A DNA stretch of 47,577 nt from IMG/VR virus record IMGVR_UViG_3300020185_000075, positions 1 to 47,577 of that record, one strand, 5' to 3'. The DNA is from a virus. Shown piece after piece: positions 7,511 through 15,575 of this stretch (position 1 is the stretch's first letter; the number at the start of each line of letters is the position of its first letter). The translations under genes were made by a program, and so were the position numbers. The notes under the pieces are model-generated. The model saw only the letters and a program-made list of their open reading frames with translations. It did not search any database and was not told the origin of the DNA.

Positions 7511-9193
7511 GTGGCTGGATTTAAACTAAATACATTCGGAGGGTTAAATAAAAAAATAGCCCCAAGACTATTGCCAGAGGATGTTGCTCAAGAAACCTCT
7601 AATACATTTTTGGACAGAGGTAGGCTTGAGGGACTACCGCAAGATCTCAACGACCCATCAGAGGCAGGCTCAACACATCCAGCTTCAAACATAAGTGCCG
7701 CAACAAGCACAATATTTAAAGCAACAGACAGTGCGTGGTTCACATTCAATGATGATGTAGATGTTATTAAGAGTCCAATAAGAGAGGACTCATTTAGCAG
7801 ATTTTACTTTACTGGATTTTCTGGAAGCTCTGGGTTCCCAAGAATGGTCGATGCTGCGAACGGCATATCAGGAAGTGGTCCTTACCCAGTTACTAGCTAT
7901 AGATTAGGCTTACCAACTCCAGGTGCATTTACTTCTGCTCCAAGCATTGACAATACAACTGCGGCTGATGGTGCTACAACAAGCTCAAGGGCTTATGTTT
8001 ATACAGAGATAACAACATTCGGAGAAGAGGGACCGCCAAGTCTCGTTACGGCTTCAGAGATTATTGATGCGGCTAATGGATCTACAGTTACTCTGTCACT
8101 ACCAGCTGGATCAAGTGGTGTTTATTCTATAGCGAAAAGAAGAATATATAGAACAGATTTAAATGGTGTATTTAGATTTGTTAAAGATGTTGCAGGTGTA
8201 TCATCGGGAACAACAACGGATGCTGTCTTGGATGCCTCTCTCGGGGAAGAAATAGAATCAGCAGACAACTTAGCACCGCCAGATGATGTCACATCAAATC
8301 ACCCAAACGGACCAATGTTTGGAATAACAACAATGCCTAATGGTATAACAGCAGGCTTTAGTGGTAACACTCTACTATTTAGTGAACCATTCTTACCACA
8401 CTCATATCCTTTAGCAAATCAGTTAACAACAGCAACTGACGTTGTGGGTATAACAACTATAGGATCAGGCTTGTTAGTTACAACAAAAGGCAAGCCAGTT
8501 ATAGTTTCTGGTACAGATCCAAGGGCTATGGCTTCTTTAGAGATAGACGCTAACCTACCAAATACAAATAAAAGATCTTTGGTAGATATGGGTGAGTATG
8601 CTATTTATGCATCACCAGACGGCTTGGTATTGGCAGCAAACTCAGATGTTCAATTAATAACCCAACAAATATTTACTCGTGATCAGTGGCAGGAATATTA
8701 TCCAAACAATATAGAGGCATATGAATACGAAGGAAAGTACATAGGCTTTACTTGGGATGGGTCTGACACATCAACAAAGAAAGGTTTCTTGTTTGATCCT
8801 AGGGGTCAGAAGAATGCGTTTATTGATTTAGACTTTTATGCACACGCTGGATTTAATGACAGGGAGAACGATGAGCTTTACCTTGTTATTGGGGGAGTAC
8901 TTAAGAAGTTTGCTAGATCAACAAGCACAAGATCTTACTCTTGGAAATCAAGAGAGTTTTATTCAAACAAGCCAATATCTCCAGGCGTAGCAAAAATAAG
9001 TGCTGAGTCCTACAGCGATCTTACCTTTAAGTTATACGCAGATGGATCTCTTAAGCATACTCAGGTGGTCACTAATAATAATATCTTTAGATTACCTGGA
9101 GGTTATCAGGCTAAATCATTTTACATAATCATTGAGGGTACAGATGCCGTCAATGAGGTTTGTGTATATGAAAGCCCTAGGGAGATAACTTAA
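7511..9193 (+). CDS. Phage tail/stabilisation structural protein, 560 aa
   Basis: The gene starts at GTG 7511, three bases after the holin-like stop. The N-terminus (FKLNTFGGLNKKIAPRLLP) and the repeated beta-rich blocks suggest a beta-propeller-like virion protein, similar in general style to podovirus tail nozzle or stabilisation proteins. A segment around residues 155-250 (SRAYVYTEITTFGEEGPPS, later IAKRRIYRT) is a fibronectin-like module common in phage tail proteins. It sits directly before the tail-tip gene. I cannot assign it to a named T7 or P22 protein with confidence; a virion role is well supported by context. Confidence 0.75.
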   Translation: MAGFKLNTFGGLNKKIAPRLLPEDVAQETSNTFLDRGRLEGLPQDLNDPSEAGSTHPASNISAATSTIFKATDSAWFTFNDDVDVIKSPIREDSFSRFYFTGFSGSSGFPRMVDAANGISGSGPYPVTSYRLGLPTPGAFTSAPSIDNTTAADGATTSSRAYVYTEITTFGEEGPPSLVTASEIIDAANGSTVTLSLPAGSSGVYSIAKRRIYRTDLNGVFRFVKDVAGVSSGTTTDAVLDASLGEEIESADNLAPPDDVTSNHPNGPMFGITTMPNGITAGFSGNTLLFSEPFLPHSYPLANQLTTATDVVGITTIGSGLLVTTKGKPVIVSGTDPRAMASLEIDANLPNTNKRSLVDMGEYAIYASPDGLVLAANSDVQLITQQIFTRDQWQEYYPNNIEAYEYEGKYIGFTWDGSDTSTKKGFLFDPRGQKNAFIDLDFYAHAGFNDRENDELYLVIGGVLKKFARSTSTRSYSWKSREFYSNKPISPGVAKISAESYSDLTFKLYADGSLKHTQVVTNNNIFRLPGGYQAKSFYIIIEGTDAVNEVCVYESPREIT

Positions 9194-11622
9194 TGGGTAA
9201 GCCAAAAGGCACATTCTCAGTACCAAGAAGTTTTGACTCTGAGCAGAAAAGATTTGCTCAACTGCTTAACGAATCTGTGGCTGTTCTCAAAGGAGAGCTT
9301 GGAGATCCTTTAGATGCTGCTGTAACTTATAATGATTTAATAAACTCTGGACTGGCAAAGAGAGATCTTAGAATCGGTAGTAATGGTTTTATTGGTGGGG
9401 GTGGCGTTGGTATTATTCCTGGCGATGGACCTGTATTAGATATACCACCAGCACCAACTGGGGTTCAGGCAAACGGAGCATTTCAAAATATACTTATTCA
9501 ATGGGACAAGCCAACATTTCTTGGATTCTCATATGCTGAGGTATGGGCGGCAACATCTAACACCTTTGCAGACAGAGTTCTAGTTGGAACATCTACAGCG
9601 TCTTTATTTTCACATCAAGTTGGTAACGGACAAACTCGATATTATTGGATTAGGTTCGTAAATACACAGGATGTGGCAGGACCGTTTAACTCAACAACAG
9701 GAATAGGTGATAGCACTGTTATTGATATTGGTGCACAGATGGCTCTGCTATCAGAAGAGCTGCAAAACCTTCCTGGATATACAGCACTAACAACCTTGAT
9801 TACTAATGCAGATGTGGCAAACGCTGCCGCCGCAGCCACCGCAAATACAGCAGCAAGAGTTATAAGATCAACGTCCGCACCAACAACAAGAGCTGATGGA
9901 ACCGCCCTGGTGCAAAACGATGTATGGATTGACACAGACGATAATAATCAGATGTATATAAGAAATGCTTCTAATAATGGATGGGAAGAGGCACGAGACG
10001 GCACCTTGGTAAATTTAGTAAACAGTATTAATACTCAGCAAGGCACCAATACCACAAATATAGCCTCTGCAACGAGTGATATTATTACCCTCACGAGTGA
10101 AAACTCTAGTAGGGCTTCTGAAATAACAACACTAGAAAGCACAATTAATGATTCATCAACAGGACTAACAGCTGCTCATTCAGCCATATCAACAGAAGCA
10201 ACAACAAGAGCATCAGCAGACACAGCTTTAGCTACCGACATAACCAACTTGACCTCTACAGTTGGAACAAATACCTCTGCCATATCTACAGAAGCAACAA
10301 CCAGAGCATCAGCAGACACAGCTTTAGCAACCGACATAACCAACCTAACGTCAACAGTTGGATCCAATACATCAGATATTGCAACCGAGCAAACCACAAG
10401 AGCCAATGCGGATACGGCACTTGCAACAGATATAACAAATCTAACATCCACGGTAAATTCAAATACTTCTGCAATATCTACAGAACAAACAACAAGAGCT
10501 AATGCAGACACCGCACTAGCCACTGACATAACCAACTTAACTAGTACTGTTAACGGAAACACATCTGCCATATCTACAGAAGCTACAACAAGGGCTAATG
10601 CAGATACAGCTAACGCCACGGCTATAAGTAACCTTAGCTCAACAGTTGGAACGACCAATGCCAACGTATCTACATTACAAACATCTGTATCTAACCTAGA
10701 AGGTGATGCTGATGCAATGTTTGTTATACAGGTTGCCACTGAATCTGATGGTAGTAAGTCAGCAGCAGGTATGGTTATTGGATCTAATGCAAGTAGCGGT
10801 AGTGGTGCACAGTCATATGTGCAGTTTCAGGCTGATAAGTTTGCAATATGGAGTGGATCTACAAACGTAGCCCCATTCATTGTTAACAGTGGAACTGTTT
10901 TCATAAAAGATGCCATGATTGAAAACGGTGCTATAACAAATGCAAAAATACAAGACGCAACCATAGATAATGCGAAGATAACTGCTACATTAGACGCTGC
11001 AAAAATAACAGCTGGAACCCTGTCCGCAGATAGACTAGATGCCTCTGTCATACTTTCAACAGACTTGGCAACAAACACATCTACTTCTATACACGGTGGT
11101 AATATAATTACCAATACTTTAAATGCAGACAAAATAGTAACAAACTCTATTACTGGTACACAGATAAATGTTGATACTCTTAATGTAAAAAGTTTTGATA
11201 ATGTGAGCTCAACCATAGTCAGTCATGTAACGGCAGGTACTAAATTTCGATTAGCCAGGGATGGTCAAACATATATACAAAGAACGGGAACATATACAGG
11301 AAGCAATGCCTCATTCGTTCCAGTAACAATTACACAGGTAAGAAACAACGCAGGTTATGTTGCTATCTTTTCAGGTGTTTTGGGTAACGTAAGTGGTGGT
11401 AGAGTTCAGTATTCATTAAATAACTCTACTTGGGTTAATGCAAGTGGTAATACTAATATTTATTGGAATGCAGGAACTTATAGAGGTTATACCTATGTCT
11501 ATACGGGAGAGATAACCACGCTATCTGCTTCACAGTCTACAGTCTACTGGAGAGTATATTTCTCTGGAAGTTATAACCACACACAGCTTTCACTTAATGT
11601 AATGATGGATAACACAAGATAA
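9193..11622 (+). CDS. Tail-tip / fibre protein with fibronectin-like and gpJ-type domains and 32-residue repeats
   Basis: The 809-residue protein overlaps the previous stop by one base. Order of parts: a short N-terminal region, a Gly-rich linker (GFIGGGGVGI), and a fibronectin type III-like domain (about 90-175, PPAPTGVQANGAFQNILIQW). Then comes a small domain often seen in tail-tip proteins (TSAPTTRADGTALVQNDVWI), followed by five 32-residue coiled-coil repeats (about 332-491). Next is a segment like the C-terminal part of lambda J-type proteins (VQFQADKFAIWSG, then ENGAITNAKIQDATIDNAKI), and finally a beta-rich head. This is a trimeric fibre or central tip. The host-binding part is likely the last 200 residues. 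Confidence 0.82.
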   Translation: MGKPKGTFSVPRSFDSEQKRFAQLLNESVAVLKGELGDPLDAAVTYNDLINSGLAKRDLRIGSNGFIGGGGVGIIPGDGPVLDIPPAPTGVQANGAFQNILIQWDKPTFLGFSYAEVWAATSNTFADRVLVGTSTASLFSHQVGNGQTRYYWIRFVNTQDVAGPFNSTTGIGDSTVIDIGAQMALLSEELQNLPGYTALTTLITNADVANAAAAATANTAARVIRSTSAPTTRADGTALVQNDVWIDTDDNNQMYIRNASNNGWEEARDGTLVNLVNSINTQQGTNTTNIASATSDIITLTSENSSRASEITTLESTINDSSTGLTAAHSAISTEATTRASADTALATDITNLTSTVGTNTSAISTEATTRASADTALATDITNLTSTVGSNTSDIATEQTTRANADTALATDITNLTSTVNSNTSAISTEQTTRANADTALATDITNLTSTVNGNTSAISTEATTRANADTANATAISNLSSTVGTTNANVSTLQTSVSNLEGDADAMFVIQVATESDGSKSAAGMVIGSNASSGSGAQSYVQFQADKFAIWSGSTNVAPFIVNSGTVFIKDAMIENGAITNAKIQDATIDNAKITATLDAAKITAGTLSADRLDASVILSTDLATNTSTSIHGGNIITNTLNADKIVTNSITGTQINVDTLNVKSFDNVSSTIVSHVTAGTKFRLARDGQTYIQRTGTYTGSNASFVPVTITQVRNNAGYVAIFSGVLGNVSGGRVQYSLNNSTWVNASGNTNIYWNAGTYRGYTYVYTGEITTLSASQSTVYWRVYFSGSYNHTQLSLNVMMDNTR
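10186..10665 (+). repeat. Five tandem 96-base repeats inside the tail-tip gene
   Basis: Five in-frame units of 96 bases encode 32-residue repeats beginning ISTEATTRASADTALATDIT; later units swap to TEQTTRANAD and the last is more diverged. Each unit has a heptad-like pattern with conserved Thr, Ala and Leu, expected to form a trimeric coiled-coil shaft. DNA identity between units is high enough to allow length change by recombination. A long open frame on the opposite strand here is only a by-product of this repeat. Confidence 0.9.
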
Positions 11623-11990
11623 TGAATTTATTTACAATATACAAAACATCTACTGGCGAAATTTTATACAACACATCAACCGTTGCTGAGATAGATGAGC
11701 TTGGTTTACAGGCAGGTGAGGGTGCTGTTGAGGGGCACTATCAGTCTAATGAGTACAAGATCCTTGAAGAAGTTGCTGTATTAAGGACGGACAATGTGTT
11801 GGAGATGTTAAGGATAAAGAGAGGTCAATTACTATCAGAATCAGATTGGACTCAGACATTAGACACACCATTAACAGATTCAAAGAAGGCAGAGTGGGTT
11901 ACTTACAGACAAGCCTTAAGAGATCTACCGTCTAATAACTCAGATGCGACTTCTATAGATGATGTAACATTCCCTACAGAACCAGCTTAA
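11622..11990 (+). CDS. Phage tail assembly chaperone-like protein, 122 aa
   Basis: The second half contains the signature of the tail assembly chaperone family found next to fibre genes: LRIKRGQLLSESDWTQTLDTPL, then KKAEWVTYRQALRDLPSN (about residues 65-105). Such proteins help folding or attachment of fibres. Its ATG (11622) shares one base with the stop of the tail-tip gene, so translation is coupled. The N-terminal half (LFTIYKTSTGEILYN) is beta-rich. Family assignment is from the motif W-T-Q...W-x2-Y-R-Q-x-L-R-D. Confidence 0.8.
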   Translation: MNLFTIYKTSTGEILYNTSTVAEIDELGLQAGEGAVEGHYQSNEYKILEEVAVLRTDNVLEMLRIKRGQLLSESDWTQTLDTPLTDSKKAEWVTYRQALRDLPSNNSDATSIDDVTFPTEPA

Positions 11991-12020
11991 ATCGTAATAT
12001 AATAGTACATAATTATGCAA

Positions 12021-12040
12021 TTTAATGATATCTTACAAGA
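12021..12040 (+). promoter_or_regulatory. Candidate shared leader/promoter box (TTTAATG-N2-ATCTTAC-N-AG)
   Basis: The 53-base gap before the gene at 12044 contains tttaatgatatcttacaaga. An almost identical box lies at 27283-27302, just before the replication gene at 27309. Both end in a purine-rich ribosome binding region. An upstream TATAAT (in cgtaatataatag) could serve as a -10 element. No known factor can be named. Confidence 0.35.
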
Positions 12041-12043
12041 GAA

Positions 12044-12448
12044 ATGTTAACCCAAGTTGATATAAGAGTTTACTGGGATTCCGTCAAGCTTGGCTTGCGG
12101 GAAATAAAAAAAGAAGCAAACCCAGATTGGCGACCAGAGGACATATATACTGCTATAGTAAACGGAGTAGCAGAGCTTTATATAGATATAGAGCAAGAGC
12201 CGTGTGAGAGCTTTATTGTTTTACAAGAAAAGCCAGCAATGTTCAGTCCAACAAAGTCGTTACTTATTTGGGTGGCATATGACAAAAGAGGAGATGCTAA
12301 CGATATGTACATGGAATACATAGAAGAAATGGCTAGAGAAAGAGGATGTGACAGGGTTGAACTCTGGACTCCATGGAGAGGTCTAGCTCAAGCATTATCT
12401 CACAAGGATTATAAAACGAAATTATACATAGTGGAAAAGGAGTTATAA
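12044..12448 (+). CDS. GNAT-like protein at the T7 gp13 position, 134 aa
   Basis: This protein lies at the head of the internal virion protein block, where T7-like phages carry gp13, a small acetyltransferase-like protein. Visible features are a beta-rich middle (YTAIVNGVAELYIDIEQE), a hydrophobic strand (KSLLIWVAYDKRG) and a C-terminal helix-strand unit (MARERGCDRVELWTPWRG). This pattern fits a degenerate GNAT fold. The acetyl-CoA P-loop (R/Q-x2-G-x-G/A) is not obvious, so catalytic activity is doubtful. It overlaps the next start by one base. Confidence 0.62.
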   Translation: MLTQVDIRVYWDSVKLGLREIKKEANPDWRPEDIYTAIVNGVAELYIDIEQEPCESFIVLQEKPAMFSPTKSLLIWVAYDKRGDANDMYMEYIEEMARERGCDRVELWTPWRGLAQALSHKDYKTKLYIVEKEL

Positions 12449-13035
12449 TGAGTGGCGGTGGATCAACAACAATAAAAGATACAAAATCACAGAAGGCTTT
12501 AGCCTCTATTGCTGCACAAAGATTTAATCTTTATCAACAATACTACGTCCCTTTTGAGAATCAGTACATGTCTGATGTTTTTTCAATGAAAAGCCCAACT
12601 GCTTTTGAAAATGTAGAAAGCTTTGTTACTTCTGTTCAACAGCCAGAATTTCAGGCTGCAAGAAGAAGTATGCAGGAAAGAGCATTTGCAATGGGAGCAG
12701 ATCCAACCAGCGGTCAGTATCAGGCAGCAGCGGCTCAAGCACAACAAGCACAGGCAGCTGGCATGGGAAGAGGAGGAGCGGAGGCTCTATCAGGTCAGGT
12801 CGACAGATACTACCAAGGAATGGAAAACATAATAGCCATGGGTCAAGGACAGGCTGGTCAGGCTATGTCTGGTCTTGGTGATGTTGCAAATATTGCACAG
12901 AAGAGGGGAAGGGCGGTAGCCCAGGAATCAATGGGAGACTATACATCAGCTCTTGGTGCCGCAGGCACAGCAGCTGGTCTTGGTTATGGCTACTACTCAG
13001 GAAAATCATCTAACACACCTAAAGGAATAGGATAG
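12448..13035 (+). CDS. Internal virion protein, gp14-like, 195 aa
   Basis: A Gln/Ala/Gly-rich helical protein with the pattern of podovirus internal core proteins: RFNLYQQYYVPFENQY near the N-terminus, an Ala/Gln-rich helix (QAAAAQAQQAQAAGMG), and a Gly/Ala-rich hydrophobic C-terminus (LGAAGTAAGLGYGYYSG) that could insert in a membrane. Such proteins are ejected into the host with the DNA. The start overlaps the previous stop by one base. Exact equivalence to T7 gp14 is inferred from order and composition. Confidence 0.68.
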   Translation: MSGGGSTTIKDTKSQKALASIAAQRFNLYQQYYVPFENQYMSDVFSMKSPTAFENVESFVTSVQQPEFQAARRSMQERAFAMGADPTSGQYQAAAAQAQQAQAAGMGRGGAEALSGQVDRYYQGMENIIAMGQGQAGQAMSGLGDVANIAQKRGRAVAQESMGDYTSALGAAGTAAGLGYGYYSGKSSNTPKGIG

Positions 13036-13037
13036 TA

Positions 13038-13508
13038 ATGGCATTTTACGATTTATATAATGAAAGTAACGATGATCCTTACAATCCTAATGACGGCAGT
13101 TTGTATGTAAATCCATATAGAACAGGTGATCAATCCGCACAAGACACGCTAGCAAACCTATATGAGTCAGAGTTTCAAGATTATTTAAATAGGTTCTTTC
13201 CTGTAGAGCAAGACTTGATAGCTCAAATGACAACGGGATTTGAACAATTACAACAAGAAGAGATAGGAAGAGCACAATCAGCAGTTGCAAGACAGTATGC
13301 TAATACAAGGGGTCAGGAAACAAGAAGAAGAGCTGGCTTTGGTTTGACTAGAGGATTAACACCAGAAGCAGATTATCAAAGATCTGAAACATCTTCATTG
13401 GTTGCGGCAAGAAACTTTGCAAGAATGAGATCAGAAGAAAGAAGAAGTCAGATAATGTCTGGCGGTCTAGGAAGTGCAATGACACAAAGGAGTGCGTTAA
13501 GTGGCTAA
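13038..13508 (+). CDS. Internal virion-type protein, 156 aa
   Basis: The 156-residue product opens with an acidic, Asn/Tyr-rich segment (MAFYDLYNESNDDPYNPNDG), then long helices (EQDLIAQMTTGFEQLQQEEI) and an Arg-rich, Gln-rich region (TRGQETRRRAGFGLTRGL). It starts two bases after the previous stop and overlaps the next start by 8 bases. Composition and place in the block point to a small internal or ejected protein. No family could be named. Confidence 0.62.
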   Translation: MAFYDLYNESNDDPYNPNDGSLYVNPYRTGDQSAQDTLANLYESEFQDYLNRFFPVEQDLIAQMTTGFEQLQQEEIGRAQSAVARQYANTRGQETRRRAGFGLTRGLTPEADYQRSETSSLVAARNFARMRSEERRSQIMSGGLGSAMTQRSALSG

Positions 13509-13992
13509 AGGATTAATAGGAATAGGTAGAGAGCAAAAAAGGCAGGCGTTGGCGGGTCTTACAAGATCTGCTGAGCTGGAAGCACAACAAGATATAGCAA
13601 ATATGCAGCTTAGTGCACAGAAGAAGGCTGCTGAAATGAATGTTGTTGGAACCGCTGGTGGAATTACAGCTGCATCTTTATTAGCAAAGCGTGGTGCTTC
13701 AAAAGTGATAAGCGGTGCATTAATGTCACCAATTCCAGGAGGCACGGCGGCTGCAACCGCAGCAGCAAATCCAATAGCAGCACAGCTAGGTTTATTGGGA
13801 GGCAAGGCGGCGGCGGGGACTGCGGCAGGAAGTGCAGCGGCATCCACAGCAGCAGGGAGTGCGGGGGCGGCAACGGCGGCAGCTGGAGGTGCGGCGGCAT
13901 CGGGTGGGACAATGGCAGGATTAGCAGCGGCGGCACCATGGGCAGCATTAATTATAGGCGGAGGATATCTTCTTAAGAAGTTATTTGATTAA
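13501..13992 (+). CDS. Ala/Gly-rich internal virion protein, 163 aa
   Basis: GTG start at 13501 inside the previous gene. A charged N-terminal helix (residues 1-45, with QQDIANMQLSAQKKAAEM) is followed by a strongly hydrophobic Ala/Gly-rich region (about 50-158) with several possible membrane helices, ending GGGYLLKKLFD. This matches the style of podovirus ejection proteins that build a channel across the envelope. DNA here is notably richer in G and C than the neighbours because of the Ala/Gly codons, not because of transfer. Confidence 0.68.
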   Translation: MAKGLIGIGREQKRQALAGLTRSAELEAQQDIANMQLSAQKKAAEMNVVGTAGGITAASLLAKRGASKVISGALMSPIPGGTAAATAAANPIAAQLGLLGGKAAAGTAAGSAAASTAAGSAGAATAAAGGAAASGGTMAGLAAAAPWAALIIGGGYLLKKLFD

Positions 13993-13994
13993 AA

Positions 13995-15572
13995 ATGGCA
14001 AATGAATTTGGAACAGGTTTTAGTCAGGGATTAAACTATTATACAAAGTTTGCAGAAATGCAACAGAATAAACTCCTGGACGAGGAAAGATTAAAAACAG
14101 AAAAGCTTAGACAAGAAAGCTATCAGTTTGAATTAGAAGAAAAAAAATCTACCCAAGATGTAAGAATGGAAGGCATTCAATCTGAAACAGATTTCAGAAC
14201 CGCAAGAGCAGAAAAAACAAGAGTCGAAACAGATGAATTTATTGCACAGGCAAATAACAGAAAACAAAATGCAGACTTGCTTCTTGAAACAAACAAAAAT
14301 AATTTAGAAATTACAGACTTGCAATTAACAGCACAGGCAATAGAAACAGATGATGCTGTAAGGGCTAGAGCTTTTAAAAACTTAATGAATGCATACGCAA
14401 TTGCTGGCGATGCATCAATAGATATTGACGTAAGGTCGAATGCAGTTGAGGAGGCGTTAACGCAAGTAAGACCATACATCGACTGGACAAAATACTTAGA
14501 TGATAGTTACTGGCAGGGCTGGGAAAAAATCACTCCACAACTTGAGTCTGGTGACTTTGAGGGCATAGCAAGAGATCATTCAGATGTTCTTTCCGTTATA
14601 TACAAGGACAGCCTGGATACATTTAAGGGAAAAGATTTTGTTGCAAAAGACGGAAGAAAGGGAGTTATTCAGGGAGTAAAGCTTTCAGGAGACTTTAATC
14701 CCATACCCGAATCTGCAAATTCCTTGGTTGGTGGAACATATTCTGTTCTTTTTGAGGGACAAACAGAGCCAGAGGATGTGTTTACTTTCATGCCAGACAA
14801 GGCACAGTATGCAAAAACCATAAAAGAAGATCAGGAAGGTTCTGATGCCAAGGTTGTTTCTATTGCAGATATGGTAGATAAAGTTGCGGCAGAGAAGGAC
14901 TTTGCCATGTATTTAATACAGAGTCCTGAAACATTTAACTCCTTAATGAAAGCATCTAAAGGCAGTATTAGCCTTACTGGTTCGCCTGCTGACAAGAAAA
15001 ACAAAGTAGATATGTATAATCAAATAAAGGACAAAAGAACAAAAGCCCTAGGTGATTCATTTAAACAAGCCACTGAGTTTGCTGAAGAGCAGTACGGTGG
15101 GGAAAGTGAATACCTGCAATCTCTTTACAACAACCTACCAGCACCAATAGTGACATCAAACATTAAAAAGACAACGGATGAATACGGTGACGAAACATAT
15201 GAATATAAGGATGGAAAAAATGCAGACACCCTGACCGCAGAATACCATAAAGAATATTTGAATTTAGAAAAAATTTCGGGCGATATTGAAAACGCATATG
15301 CTTCTTTTGAAAAACTTGAAAAAAGACTACCAGGACAAAAGGCAATATATGGCTTTGGACCAGTCTCCATATCATTTGATAAAACAAAATCCTATGTGGA
15401 TGCAATTCTTGAGGATAGCTACGGTGCAGATGTCTATAATAAATACAAGCAAGACGCATCTATTCAATACGAAAGAGCTTATAATGGAAGAAGTCTTGAA
15501 GATGCAACCGATGCAGAGTATCTTGCATTCATGGAAGCCTTTATTGAAAGAAACTCAACTATAGGAAACTAA
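13995..15572 (+). CDS. Internal virion protein, gp15-like, 525 aa
   Basis: Starts at ATG 13995, two bases after the previous stop. N-terminal residues 1-110 are a long charged helix (ERLKTEKLRQESYQFELEEK and onward), followed by a mostly alpha-helical body rich in Lys, Glu and Asp. It lies between the channel-like small proteins and the giant 2,422-residue protein, the position of T7 gp15. T7 gp15 is about 750 residues, so this is shorter, and equivalence is inferred from order only. There is no signal peptide. Confidence 0.66.
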   Translation: MANEFGTGFSQGLNYYTKFAEMQQNKLLDEERLKTEKLRQESYQFELEEKKSTQDVRMEGIQSETDFRTARAEKTRVETDEFIAQANNRKQNADLLLETNKNNLEITDLQLTAQAIETDDAVRARAFKNLMNAYAIAGDASIDIDVRSNAVEEALTQVRPYIDWTKYLDDSYWQGWEKITPQLESGDFEGIARDHSDVLSVIYKDSLDTFKGKDFVAKDGRKGVIQGVKLSGDFNPIPESANSLVGGTYSVLFEGQTEPEDVFTFMPDKAQYAKTIKEDQEGSDAKVVSIADMVDKVAAEKDFAMYLIQSPETFNSLMKASKGSISLTGSPADKKNKVDMYNQIKDKRTKALGDSFKQATEFAEEQYGGESEYLQSLYNNLPAPIVTSNIKKTTDEYGDETYEYKDGKNADTLTAEYHKEYLNLEKISGDIENAYASFEKLEKRLPGQKAIYGFGPVSISFDKTKSYVDAILEDSYGADVYNKYKQDASIQYERAYNGRSLEDATDAEYLAFMEAFIERNSTIGN

Positions 15573-15575
15573 GGT

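Noticed and set aside
10176-10739. Long open frame of 187 aa on the minus strand opposite the tail-tip repeats
   Set aside because: It is produced by the repetitive Thr/Ala codons of the real gene; no ribosome binding site and its product is a hydrophobic repeat shadow.
13664-13948. Minus-strand open frames opposite the Ala/Gly-rich internal virion gene
   Set aside because: Compositional shadows of a GC-rich Ala/Gly coding stretch; products are Pro/Leu-rich with no start signals.
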